Positions 6,395 to 12,433 of a stretch of 41,796 bases of DNA are shown one piece after another (the stretch's first letter is position 1; each line of letters starts with the position of its first letter). The position numbers and the translations under genes were made by a program. A model generated the notes under the pieces. It did not search any database, was not told the origin of the DNA, and was given only the letters and a program-made list of their open reading frames with translations. Source of the stretch: Oscillibacter sp. (GTDB lineage: Bacteria > Bacillota > Clostridia > Oscillospirales > Oscillospiraceae); contig JAFUNB010000020.1 in NCBI GenBank assembly GCA_017482345.1, positions 1-41,796 on the forward strand, given 5' to 3'.

Positions 6395-7456
6395 TCAGTT
6401 AGCATTTTTGTTAGCATTTTGCTCGCCTTTGTAGAATTTCGCCAGCTCTGTCTGGTACCGGGAGATGTCGCTGCGGGCGATGTGCGTGTAGATCTTGTGC
6501 ATGGTGGCCATGTTCGCCCAGCCGCCGATCTCCATGGCGATGCGCTCCGGGATGCGCAGATGGTAGGCCAGCGAGGCGAAGCTGTGGCGCAGACCGTGGA
6601 CGGTGACGTCTGTGATCCCGGCCTCCTTGCAGATCCGGTGGATCCCCAGCCGCAGCGTGTTCTGCTTCATGTCCAGGACGCGGCCTTCCGGTTTGCGATC
6701 CCGCTCCAGAGCTGCAGCCAGCTCCGGGATCAGGATGGGGACGCTGCGGGTGGAGGTGGCGTTCTTGTTCTGTTTCTTCTCCTGCAGGTGGTGTTCCTCG
6801 TTCAGTACGACAGCGCCGGCAACCCGAATAAACTCCGGGTTCTTGGGGATGTTCTCCCAGCGCAGCGCTGTGATCTCAGAGATGCGCAGGGAGGAGAGGG
6901 CCAGCAGCGCCGGCACGGCGAAGCGGGTATCCTTGACCGCTGCCACAAAGGTCCGGATCTCGTCCGGCGTCAGAAAGGCCGTTTCGGCGGCCACAGAGCC
7001 CGGGAGAGTCACATCGGGGATCCTGGTCCCGGTCGCCGCCAAAACGACGCCTGAGACGAACGCCAGGGCGTTCTTGAGGGTTTTTGGGCTGCAGGTCGCT
7101 GCCTCGGCGTTAACGATGATCTGCCACTCGCCGGCGGAGATCTGATCGAGGCGCCGCGGCATGGTGGTCTTGAATCGGTTGTTCTGAATCGCCCGGTACC
7201 CGCGGATCGTGGCGGGGGACAGGGTGTTGCTGCGCTCGGCGATATAATCGTCGATGGCCTGCGTCAGTGTGGGCGCCGGAGGATCTTCGGCCTCGCCCGG
7301 CAGGCGCCGGCCGGCCAGATATTCCGCTTTGACGGCTCTGGCCTCCCGGATGCAGGCCGACTTGTCCCAGTCAGACACAGAGATGCTCTCGCCGCCCAGA
7401 CGCAGCTGTATGAACCATTTCCCGGAGGACAGTTTCCGGGGAGCGGGGACCTTCAA
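6395..7456 (-). CDS. int: Tyrosine-type phage integrase
   Basis: A 353-residue site-specific recombinase. The TTG start at 7456 is 9 nt after GAGGAGG. The N-terminal arm-binding region is followed by a SAM-like core-binding domain (residues ~65-150, TLTQAIDDYIAERSNTLS) and the catalytic domain. That domain shows Arg in LSSLRISEIT, HGLRHSFASLAYHL, GGWANMATMHKIYTHI and the Tyr nucleophile in YTHI. It would integrate and excise the prophage at tRNA-Pro by recombining the 26-bp cores. It is adjacent to attL, is preceded by a LexA-like box, and is separated from the lipoprotein gene by a terminator, so it has its own promoter. Confidence 0.95.
   Translation of the reverse strand: MKVPAPRKLSSGKWFIQLRLGGESISVSDWDKSACIREARAVKAEYLAGRRLPGEAEDPPAPTLTQAIDDYIAERSNTLSPATIRGYRAIQNNRFKTTMPRRLDQISAGEWQIIVNAEAATCSPKTLKNALAFVSGVVLAATGTRIPDVTLPGSVAAETAFLTPDEIRTFVAAVKDTRFAVPALLALSSLRISEITALRWENIPKNPEFIRVAGAVVLNEEHHLQEKKQNKNATSTRSVPILIPELAAALERDRKPEGRVLDMKQNTLRLGIHRICKEAGITDVTVHGLRHSFASLAYHLRIPERIAMEIGGWANMATMHKIYTHIARSDISRYQTELAKFYKGEQNANKNAN
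6398..6420. repeat. Paired integrase arm-type sites, left end
   Basis: Two direct copies of GTTAGCATTTT (6398-6408 and 6410-6420) are spaced 12 bp apart. The same pair occurs at 41511-41533 with the same orientation and spacing. They lie inside the last codons of the integrase gene, where they encode the repetitive NANKNAN C terminus. Position and pairing suggest arm-type binding sites of the tyrosine recombinase. Confidence 0.65.
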
Positions 7457-7479
7457 CAGCGCTCACCTCCTCAAAAAAT

Positions 7480-7493
7480 AAAACGTATGTTCG
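7480..7493 (-). promoter_or_regulatory. LexA (SOS) box upstream of int
   Basis: On the minus strand CGAACATACGTTTT matches 13 of 14 positions of the Bacillus/Clostridia SOS consensus CGAACRNRYGTTYC. It lies about 24 nt upstream of the int start. This suggests that integrase expression rises when LexA is cleaved after DNA damage. Confidence 0.55.
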
Positions 7494-7509
7494 ATTGCTG
7501 TTCTGTGAA

Positions 7510-7534
7510 AAAGCCGCCCGCCAAGGGCGGCTTT
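7510..7534 (-). terminator. Terminator between the lipoprotein gene and int
   Basis: A 10-bp stem AAAGCCGCCC/GGGCGGCTTT with loop GCCAA has T-runs on the minus strand. It starts 4 nt after the lipoprotein stop codon and ends the repressor-ImmA-lipoprotein transcript. Confidence 0.85.
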
Positions 7535-7538
7535 TACT

Positions 7539-8528
7539 TTAGTTCAGGGAGATGCTCCAGGCATCCTCGGCTGTGACTACCATGAGCAGGGGATCGAAGT
7601 CAAGGCGGACGGTACCCTCATAAGGGTCGGTTTCGTTCACCAGCAAATCGCTCTCATATAGGCTGTGCATCTTGACTGCGAAGTGAGCCCCGATTTCGTT
7701 GCCACTGATGGTTGCGGTCTGTCCAACCTCATCAACCAGAAACACGGTGTCGCCTGTGCCGGTGATGGTGTCGCCCTTCGTGTACTGGGGCAGCTCATTG
7801 GTCGGCGCCAAGTCAATGGCCCAGTCGCTTTCGGCTGTCACCGTCAACAGAGCTGTGGACTGGGACTGATCCAGCGTAATGCCTTCATAGACATCGGTCG
7901 TGTTAACGAACAGCTCGGTGCCATACAGGGCGGAATCATATCCTTTGACGGCAAAGTGATTCTCGCTGCTATTTCCGCTGACATTAAGTGTCCAAAGCAT
8001 ATCCGGGAGTGCGGTCAGAAGTACGGCGTCTCCGGTTCCGGTGATGGGCTCATCCACGCCGAGCACGGGCATCTCATATACAGATACGAGTTCGACTGTC
8101 CAGTCGCCCTCTGCGGAGATTTCCAGCAACGCAGTGGACTGGGAGGGGTCAAAAGTATATCCATCATAGGCCTCGGTGGTGTTGACAAACAGATCCGTGG
8201 ACGAATTGCTTGCGTCGTAGCCTTTGACGGCGAAGTGGCTCTCGGATGCGTTGCCCATAACGTGGAACACCCACACGCCTTCTGGAGGCTGAATCTCAAG
8301 AACGTTGTCTCCACTTCCGGTGTAGACGACAGGGTCAGGAATGACGATCGGCTCGGGTTCCTGTTCAACCGGGGGCTCCGGCTCTGCAGGGGCTTCCGGC
8401 TCTGCCGGCGCTTCCTGTTCGGCAGGGGCAGGATCTTCCTTGGACTCAGCGGGCTCGCTGCTGCCGCCGCAGGCGGTGAGACTCAGGGCAAGGAAAAGGG
8501 CCAGCAAGATGGCAAGAATCTTCTTCAT
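7539..8528 (-). CDS. Prophage lipoprotein with three beta-repeats, candidate superinfection-exclusion protein
   Basis: A 329-residue protein; ATG 8528 with GGAAGGAAG upstream is preferred over the in-frame GTG at 8564. The lipoprotein signal has a lipobox LTAC (Cys20). A Pro/Glu/Ala-rich spacer (~30-70) follows. Three repeats of about 80 residues each contain TG(S/T)GD, SE(S/N)HFAVK-like and TDLFVNTT-like segments and end in a W.I/V.L strand. It would be anchored outside the cytoplasmic membrane. It lies between integrase and repressor, is transcribed with the lysogeny genes, and is therefore expressed in the lysogen. The same position and architecture are known for the Ltp exclusion lipoprotein of a Streptococcus thermophilus phage; function here is inference. 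Confidence 0.75.
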   Translation of the reverse strand: MKKILAILLALFLALSLTACGGSSEPAESKEDPAPAEQEAPAEPEAPAEPEPPVEQEPEPIVIPDPVVYTGSGDNVLEIQPPEGVWVFHVMGNASESHFAVKGYDASNSSTDLFVNTTEAYDGYTFDPSQSTALLEISAEGDWTVELVSVYEMPVLGVDEPITGTGDAVLLTALPDMLWTLNVSGNSSENHFAVKGYDSALYGTELFVNTTDVYEGITLDQSQSTALLTVTAESDWAIDLAPTNELPQYTKGDTITGTGDTVFLVDEVGQTATISGNEIGAHFAVKMHSLYESDLLVNETDPYEGTVRLDFDPLLMVVTAEDAWSISLN

Positions 8529-8545
8529 GATCAGGACTTCCTTCC

Positions 8546-8564
8546 GTGGTCGGATTTCGACCAC
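8546..8564. repeat. Dispersed palindrome, copy 1
   Basis: GTGGTCGGATTTCGACCAC has 7-bp arms around a 5-nt centre. It sits exactly between the ImmA stop codon and the lipoprotein ribosome binding site. It belongs to the GTGTCSGAWTCSGACAC family found at other prophage positions. Confidence 0.55.
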
Positions 8565-8996
8565 TTACATGTAATACTCCACAGCGAGGTTGCCGTGGGT
8601 GTGCCAGCAGACGATCTTGCGCATGAACTGTTCGGTAACGCCGAACCGTTCGGCAAGCTGCCACATCTCGCGGCAGCCGTCGGCCACAGCCTGGTCCAGA
8701 TCGTCGGCGGAGACCAGGTGTTCGATGGCCCATTTATCAGCCCGGTTTTCGTGTCGCTGGCGGACGTCGAAGCGGGTGCGGGGGTTATAGAAGCTGCCGG
8801 TCTGGCAGTGGCCCAGTTCGTGGGCCAGAGAAACGGTCTCGTCGGCCACGGTGCCCATTTGCCAGGGGTCGATGGCGATGGCGCAGGAGCCGTCAGCGAG
8901 CTGCACGGAGAGGGAAGGGGTGGCGGCCAGATCGAACCAGTCCACCTGCACGCCGTGCCGCTCTGCGTAATCGTAGAGTGCGAGGGCGGTTTTCAT
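8565..8996 (-). CDS. ImmA/IrrE-family metallopeptidase
   Basis: A 143-residue protein; ATG 8996 lies 2 nt after the repressor stop codon. The zinc-protease motif HELGH is at residues 59-63 and a downstream glutamate region (ENRADKWAIEHL) provides the third ligand. In ICEBs1 and related prophages ImmA cleaves the adjacent ImmR-type repressor to allow induction. The gene pair here has the same arrangement, so the likely substrate is the repressor encoded at 8999-9373. Confidence 0.9.
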   Translation of the reverse strand: MKTALALYDYAERHGVQVDWFDLAATPSLSVQLADGSCAIAIDPWQMGTVADETVSLAHELGHCQTGSFYNPRTRFDVRQRHENRADKWAIEHLVSADDLDQAVADGCREMWQLAERFGVTEQFMRKIVCWHTHGNLAVEYYM

Positions 8997-8998
8997 CG

Positions 8999-9373
8999 TT
9001 ACTGCTTCTGTCTCCTCTGCTGCATCTTGAATGCGATGTACGCACGGGCGTCTTCCCACATGGCGTCCATTTCCTCCGGAGTCATGTCCGGATCAGCGCC
9101 GTTGAAGAAAGCGGCCTTAATATCGTCGTCTGTGATGGCAGTCGTCCCAACGTGGGCGACTGCTTTCTTTTTTGGGCCTTCGCCGGTGAGCAGGTACTCC
9201 GTAGTGGTCCCTAGTACCTCGGCGATTTGAGAAAGGCATCTCTGGTAGGATGCCAGCTTCCTCTTGCGCCACTCACTCACGCGCTGGGGCGGAATGCCAA
9301 GGGCGGCCGCGAAGTCTTTCTGCTCAGGGAACACTTCGTCGACCAGTTCAAAAATGCGGTCTACGGTATCCAA
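8999..9373 (-). CDS. CI/ImmR-like repressor (XRE family)
   Basis: A 124-residue protein; the TTG start at 9373 is 8 nt after GGAGG; in-frame GTGs farther up overlap the binding site. The XRE helix-turn-helix is at residues ~15-60 (QKDFAAALGIPPQRVSEWRK, LGTTTEYLLTG). The C-terminal half is a short helical region without a LexA-like peptidase, consistent with proteolysis in trans by ImmA. It probably binds the three AGGAAAATCCT-type operators just upstream, repressing the rightward early promoter and controlling its own synthesis. Confidence 0.9.
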   Translation of the reverse strand: MDTVDRIFELVDEVFPEQKDFAAALGIPPQRVSEWRKRKLASYQRCLSQIAEVLGTTTEYLLTGEGPKKKAVAHVGTTAITDDDIKAAFFNGADPDMTPEEMDAMWEDARAYIAFKMQQRRQKQ

Positions 9374-9403
9374 CGGAACCACCTCCACAAAATATGCACA
9401 GTT

Positions 9404-9478
9404 AGGAAAATCCTGATTTGTGCAGAGTTACAAAGTTTGAAAATCTTGAAAAACCGGATTGACAATCAGGAAAATCCT
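9404..9478. promoter_or_regulatory. Triple repressor operator
   Basis: Three related palindromes are centred at about 9409, 9442 and 9473. Two carry AGGAAAATCCT exactly (9404-9414, 9468-9478) and the middle one is TTGAAAATCTT. The third is part of a larger perfect palindrome AATCAGGA-AAA-TCCTGATT. Centre spacings are 33 and 31 bp, about three helical turns, as in lambda-type operators. The third lies in the spacer of the rightward promoter. Confidence 0.75.
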
Positions 9479-9487
9479 GATTATATT
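9459..9487 (+). promoter_or_regulatory. Early rightward promoter (PR-like)
   Basis: TTGACA (9459-9464) and TATATT (9482-9487) are separated by 17 nt that contain the strongest operator palindrome. It would drive the early genes from 9551 on and be shut off by repressor binding. Confidence 0.8.
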
Positions 9488-9550
9488 TATAACCACAAGG
9501 AAATAAACCAAGGGGAAACACCCCGGGCAAAAAAGAAAGGGGGCGCGCAG

Positions 9551-9751
9551 ATGCAAGGGAATCCTGTTCGCTCGGCAAAGGTTGTCCAGCTCATTGAGAC
9601 GACAGAGATTTGCGGAGCGGGGACAGATGCAGATCCCGTTCGGACGACAAAATCGTATTGGACGATGAGCGGGGAGCTGCTGTTCCGTGAGGATCCTCAC
9701 TTGGGGGAAATGGACAAAGCTTCCTCGAAGGTGAGTTCGGACACGATGTAG
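9551..9751 (+). CDS. Small conserved early phage protein
   Basis: A 66-residue protein; ATG 9551 follows GAAAGGGGG by 7 nt. It is the first gene after the early promoter. The pattern VVQLIETTEICGAGTDADPV, then TKSYWTMSGELLFREDP, is one I recognise from small proteins of Clostridia and Bacilli phages. They usually lie early in the operon; function is unknown. Its 3' end overlaps the oppositely oriented DUF4145 gene by 55 bp. Confidence 0.7.
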   Translation: MQGNPVRSAKVVQLIETTEICGAGTDADPVRTTKSYWTMSGELLFREDPHLGEMDKASSKVSSDTM

Positions 9752-10380
9752 TTCACCATAGCTTCGACAAAGCGCTTCATATCGGTGTAGTCTCGATCCT
9801 CGTGTTTGCGGGTGTAATGAGTCTCGTCGTTCCCGATCCACGTACACCGTTCGGCAAGGGCTTTGATTTTGGTGCTCTCAATCCGCTTTATGCTGTTGCC
9901 AAGGAGCTCCTTTTTGATGGCTTCTTCATCTTCGGGGTGAAGGTGGATCAGGTAATCTTTGACCAGGAACTCCAGAGCCTTACGATAGCCCATGCCGCAG
10001 ATCTCTGTGCAGCCATTGGCTTCGGTAGCCGCTGCCTGGTTGTAGATTTCCACAAAGGCAGGGGAGAGCTCACTAATGGAAGCCGGAAAGCTGGCCTCCT
10101 TTGTCACTACCGGCACCATTTTGTCGAAGTATGCTTCACGATTTCCGCCGATGTAAGCCTGGCCGATGTGTTTAATGAAGAACATATCTCGGCAGTTCGG
10201 GCAGAAGCAGACCTGATGAACCCTGAAACCATCGCGGTTTTTCCCCTTGACGTAGAACGAATGCTTGATCTCAGGCCGTAGTACGACATGGCAAATAGGG
10301 CACTCGGTTTTTTCTTCAAGCGTGACAGACAGCTTTGAACCGCTGTCTACATCAAAGACATCATAACACTTTGTAATCAT
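9697..10380 (-). CDS. DUF4145 protein in reverse orientation
   Basis: A 227-residue protein. An N-terminal zinc-ribbon-like part has CPIC (residues ~27-30) and CFCPNCRDMFF. The DUF4145 helical domain follows (GCTEICGMGYRKALEFLVKD, IKALAERCTWIGNDETHY, MVNYIVSELTFEEAL). It lies against the direction of all early genes and has its own promoter at 10415-10443 with a palindrome and a LexA-like box. This is the layout of an accessory (moron) gene. DUF4145 domains occur alone or fused to restriction and defence proteins, so an antiphage or DNA-processing role is possible but unproven. Confidence 0.8.
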   Translation of the reverse strand: MITKCYDVFDVDSGSKLSVTLEEKTECPICHVVLRPEIKHSFYVKGKNRDGFRVHQVCFCPNCRDMFFIKHIGQAYIGGNREAYFDKMVPVVTKEASFPASISELSPAFVEIYNQAAATEANGCTEICGMGYRKALEFLVKDYLIHLHPEDEEAIKKELLGNSIKRIESTKIKALAERCTWIGNDETHYTRKHEDRDYTDMKRFVEAMVNYIVSELTFEEALSISPK

Positions 10381-10390
10381 GGGGCTCAGA

Positions 10391-10443
10391 CCTCACAAAT
10401 TTAACTGTGAGGAAAGTATATCATGGTAGAACATTCGTTTCAA
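10391..10443 (-). promoter_or_regulatory. Promoter, palindrome and LexA-like box of the DUF4145 gene
   Basis: On the minus strand TTGAAA (10438-10443) and TATACT (10415-10420) are 17 nt apart. A LexA-like 14-mer (plus-strand AGAACATTCGTTTC, 10428-10441, 12 of 14 consensus positions) overlaps the -35 region. Just downstream of the -10, CCTCACA/TGTGAGG (10391-10397 and 10406-10412) forms an inverted repeat suited to operator binding at the start point. Confidence 0.6.
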
Positions 10444-10468
10444 GAACTTTTGGGAGGGGGTGAATTGA

Positions 10469-10687
10469 GTGTCCAATTACAAGGACAGCATCCGCGCACT
10501 GCGGAAGGCTAACAACATGACTCAGGATGAGCTGGCCGCCCGTCTGGGCGTGAAGCCTCCGGCCATCAGCAAGTGGGAGAAGGGTCTGACGTATCCCAAG
10601 ATGGAAAACGTCCTGAAAATGAGCGAGATCTTCGGCGTCAGCATGAGCGTGGTGATGGGCATGGAGCCTATCCCGGAGACCGCATGA
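10469..10687 (+). CDS. Cro-like XRE transcriptional regulator
   Basis: A 72-residue single-domain XRE protein. The GTG start at 10469 follows a GGGAGGGGG tract; no alternative start fits. The helix-turn-helix is MTQDELAARLGVKPPAISKWEKG with the usual LKMSEIFGVSMSVVMG end. By position (second early gene on the lytic strand) it is a candidate Cro, counteracting the repressor. Confidence 0.85.
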   Translation: MSNYKDSIRALRKANNMTQDELAARLGVKPPAISKWEKGLTYPKMENVLKMSEIFGVSMSVVMGMEPIPETA

Positions 10688-10700
10688 AAGGAGAAAGGTT

Positions 10701-10970
10701 ATGCCGAGAGTTAAGTCGTTGGGGAAGGCCGTGGTCAATCCCGTGAAGCAGCGGGAGGTCTTCAACCGTCTGATCCGCGTGGCCATGGCCCGGAAGGACA
10801 TCCGGCACAACGCGCAGCTGGCCTCTATGATCGCCATGGACGACTCTTGTCTGAGCAAGCGCATGAGCGGCGACAGCAAGTGGAGCTACGAGGAGCTGTG
10901 CCGGCTGTTCCGGGTTCTGGAGTTCACCCCGGAGGAGACCGCCCAGGCCATGGGGGTGGCAGTTGCTTAG
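10701..10970 (+). CDS. Small early phage protein, HTH-like
   Basis: An 89-residue protein; ATG 10701 follows AAAGGAGAAAGG. It is basic at the N terminus (PRVKSLGKAVVNPVKQR). The helical pattern HNAQLASMIAMDDSCLSKRM, then LCRLFRVLEFTPEETAQAMG, resembles a divergent XRE-type DNA-binding fold. Similar small proteins follow Cro genes in Clostridia phages. Exact role unknown. Confidence 0.7.
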   Translation: MPRVKSLGKAVVNPVKQREVFNRLIRVAMARKDIRHNAQLASMIAMDDSCLSKRMSGDSKWSYEELCRLFRVLEFTPEETAQAMGVAVA

Positions 10971-11011
10971 ATTTGCTGCAACTACCGTAACACAAGCGAG
11001 GAGGACAAACC

Positions 11012-11593
11012 ATGTCGGAAAAATACCTGAACTGTTACCAGCGGGCGCGAAAAAATACCCAGCTGAGCCAGGAACGGGCGGCCGAAAAGCTGTACCTGTC
11101 CGTGGAGAGTTTGAAGGCCTACGAGACGGGGCTGCGGGTACCGCCCAATGCCACGGTGGTGGCGATGGCGGAGATCTACCAGACGCCGTGGCTGGCTCTG
11201 GAACACCTGAAGAACACCAGCGCTCCACTGGGCGTGCTGCCGGAGGGCATCACTGTTCAGTCGCTGCCGACGGCGGCCATCCGCCTGATCAACAGCGTGC
11301 TGGACTTCGCGGAGCAGCACCGGGACCGGCAGCTGCTGCGGATCGCCGAGGACGGCGTGATCAGCGAAGCGGAGCGGCCGGCGTTTGAGAACATCGTGGC
11401 GGAGCTGGACGAGATCATCCGGGCTGCGCTGCAGGTGAAGTTCGTGGAAACAAAAAAAGACCGCTCGGATGCGGGCACATCCAAGCGGTCGGGGTTCAAG
11501 ACTTTCGTCGAGAACGATTGCACAAATAGTATACCAGAATCCGGCCTGATTGGCAAGAGCATTTTCGCCCAAGAGGGAGGTGACTCCCTGTGA
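11012..11593 (+). CDS. XRE-family regulator with C-terminal extension
   Basis: A 193-residue protein; ATG 11012 follows GAGGAGGACAAACC. The XRE domain covers residues ~5-65 (ARKNTQLSQERAAEKLYLSVESLK). A helical middle part follows (TAAIRLINSVLDFAEQHRD...AERPAFENIVAELDEII). The last ~55 codons are unusual: codons 150-160 lie in a strong DNA hairpin (11459-11490) and the tail is low in homology-like features. The stop codon overlaps the start of the next small gene, which indicates translational coupling. Regulatory role in the early region is inferred. Confidence 0.8.
   Translation: MSEKYLNCYQRARKNTQLSQERAAEKLYLSVESLKAYETGLRVPPNATVVAMAEIYQTPWLALEHLKNTSAPLGVLPEGITVQSLPTAAIRLINSVLDFAEQHRDRQLLRIAEDGVISEAERPAFENIVAELDEIIRAALQVKFVETKKDRSDAGTSKRSGFKTFVENDCTNSIPESGLIGKSIFAQEGGDSL
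11459..11490 (-). terminator. Hairpin with antisense T-tract inside the XRE gene
   Basis: GACCGCT/AGCGGTC plus an inner GGATG/CATCC form a strong stem, and on the minus strand it is followed by seven T. It would stop antisense transcription running toward the repressor side. It could instead be an RNA element in the mRNA, since it lies inside a coding frame. Confidence 0.45.
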
Positions 11594-11682
11594 GCGGAAC
11601 GACATTCTTCTTCGTGCTGGTCGGCGTGACCTGGTGTACTGCACAGCTGTTTAATCTGATTGACTTGATCGAAAGGGAGTGA
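11590..11682 (+). CDS. 30-residue single-pass membrane peptide
   Basis: The GTG start at 11590 is preceded by GGGAGGTGACTCCCT and overlaps the stop of the upstream gene. The peptide is one hydrophobic segment (TTFFFVLVGVTWCTAQLFNL) with an acidic end (DLIERE). The next gene starts 5 nt downstream. Tiny membrane peptides at this spot are common in related phages; function unknown. Confidence 0.55.
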   Translation: MSGTTFFFVLVGVTWCTAQLFNLIDLIERE

Positions 11683-11686
11683 GTGA

Positions 11687-12433
11687 ATGGCGGAAAGCGC
11701 CCGGAGCCCGGCCTATTTCGCAATCATCCCGGCGAACGTCCGGTACCACACGGCGCTGTCGCCCAACGCGAAGCTGCTGTACGGAGAGATCACGGCTCTG
11801 GCAGACCAGACCGGCTACTGCTGGGCCTCCAACAAGTATTTGGCGGAGCGGTTCCTGTGGGGCGAGCGCACGGTGAGCCGCCTGATCGCCCAGATGCAGG
11901 AGCTGGAACTGATCACCATAGAGATGGTCCCAGTGAAGAATGGCCGGGAGCGGCGCATCTTCGTGGGGCAGACAGTGGCAGGGGGTCTCGCCAAAATTGG
12001 CGACACCCCATCTCGCCAAAATTGGCTAGGGGGTCTCGCCAATATTGGCGACCAGAATAATAAAGAAGAAGATATTCCCCCCTATAATCCCCCCAAGGGG
12101 GATGAGAAGCCTCGCCGGCGGACACACAAGTGGACGGCGGACTGGAATCCGGATCGCTTTGAGGCCTTCTGGACCTACTACCGGACCCACGTCCGGCCGG
12201 AGAACCGGCAGGCGGCCATCCGGGCCTGGGACAAGCTGCAGCCCAGCGACGAGCTGATCGCCCGCATCGGGCGGGCACTGCAGAAGCAGCTCCAGACGCA
12301 GGCCTGGAAGGACGGCATCGGGATCCCATACGCCTCCACCTACCTGAACAACGCCCGCTGGGAGGACGCAGAGGGCCTGCCGGATCCTCCGGCTGAGACG
12401 GTACCGAAGGAGGCATACGGATGGCAGCAGTGA
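11687..12433 (+). CDS. Phage replication initiator / replisome organiser (winged-helix)
   Basis: A 248-residue protein; ATG 11687 lies 4 nt after the previous stop with GAAAGGGAG upstream. An N-terminal winged-helix domain (YFAIIPANVRYHTALSPNAK, ALADQTGYCWASNKYLAERF, RTVSRLIAQMQELELI) is typical of phage replication initiators. A linker whose DNA holds three iterons follows, then a C-terminal DnaD/primosome-like helical region (FEAFWTYYRTHVRPENRQAA, IPYASTYLNNARWEDAEG) that would recruit helicase. It overlaps dnaB by 13 bp. By analogy with lambda O it binds its own coding region to start replication. Confidence 0.85.
   Translation: MAESARSPAYFAIIPANVRYHTALSPNAKLLYGEITALADQTGYCWASNKYLAERFLWGERTVSRLIAQMQELELITIEMVPVKNGRERRIFVGQTVAGGLAKIGDTPSRQNWLGGLANIGDQNNKEEDIPPYNPPKGDEKPRRRTHKWTADWNPDRFEAFWTYYRTHVRPENRQAAIRAWDKLQPSDELIARIGRALQKQLQTQAWKDGIGIPYASTYLNNARWEDAEGLPDPPAETVPKEAYGWQQ
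11989..12085. promoter_or_regulatory. Putative replication origin (three iterons plus AT-rich tract)
   Basis: Three palindromic CGCCAA-WW-TTGGCG units (11989-12002, 12014-12027 with a last-base change, 12037-12050) are spaced 25 and 23 bp. An AT-rich tract (12055-12085) follows, all inside the initiator gene. This is the classical layout of a phage origin embedded in the initiator gene. Confidence 0.75.

Noticed and set aside
6181-6417. N-terminal extension of the DUF4417 protein up to 6417
   Set aside because: The extension is translated across the attachment site, two terminators and part of the integrase gene; ATG 6180 has an ideal ribosome binding site.
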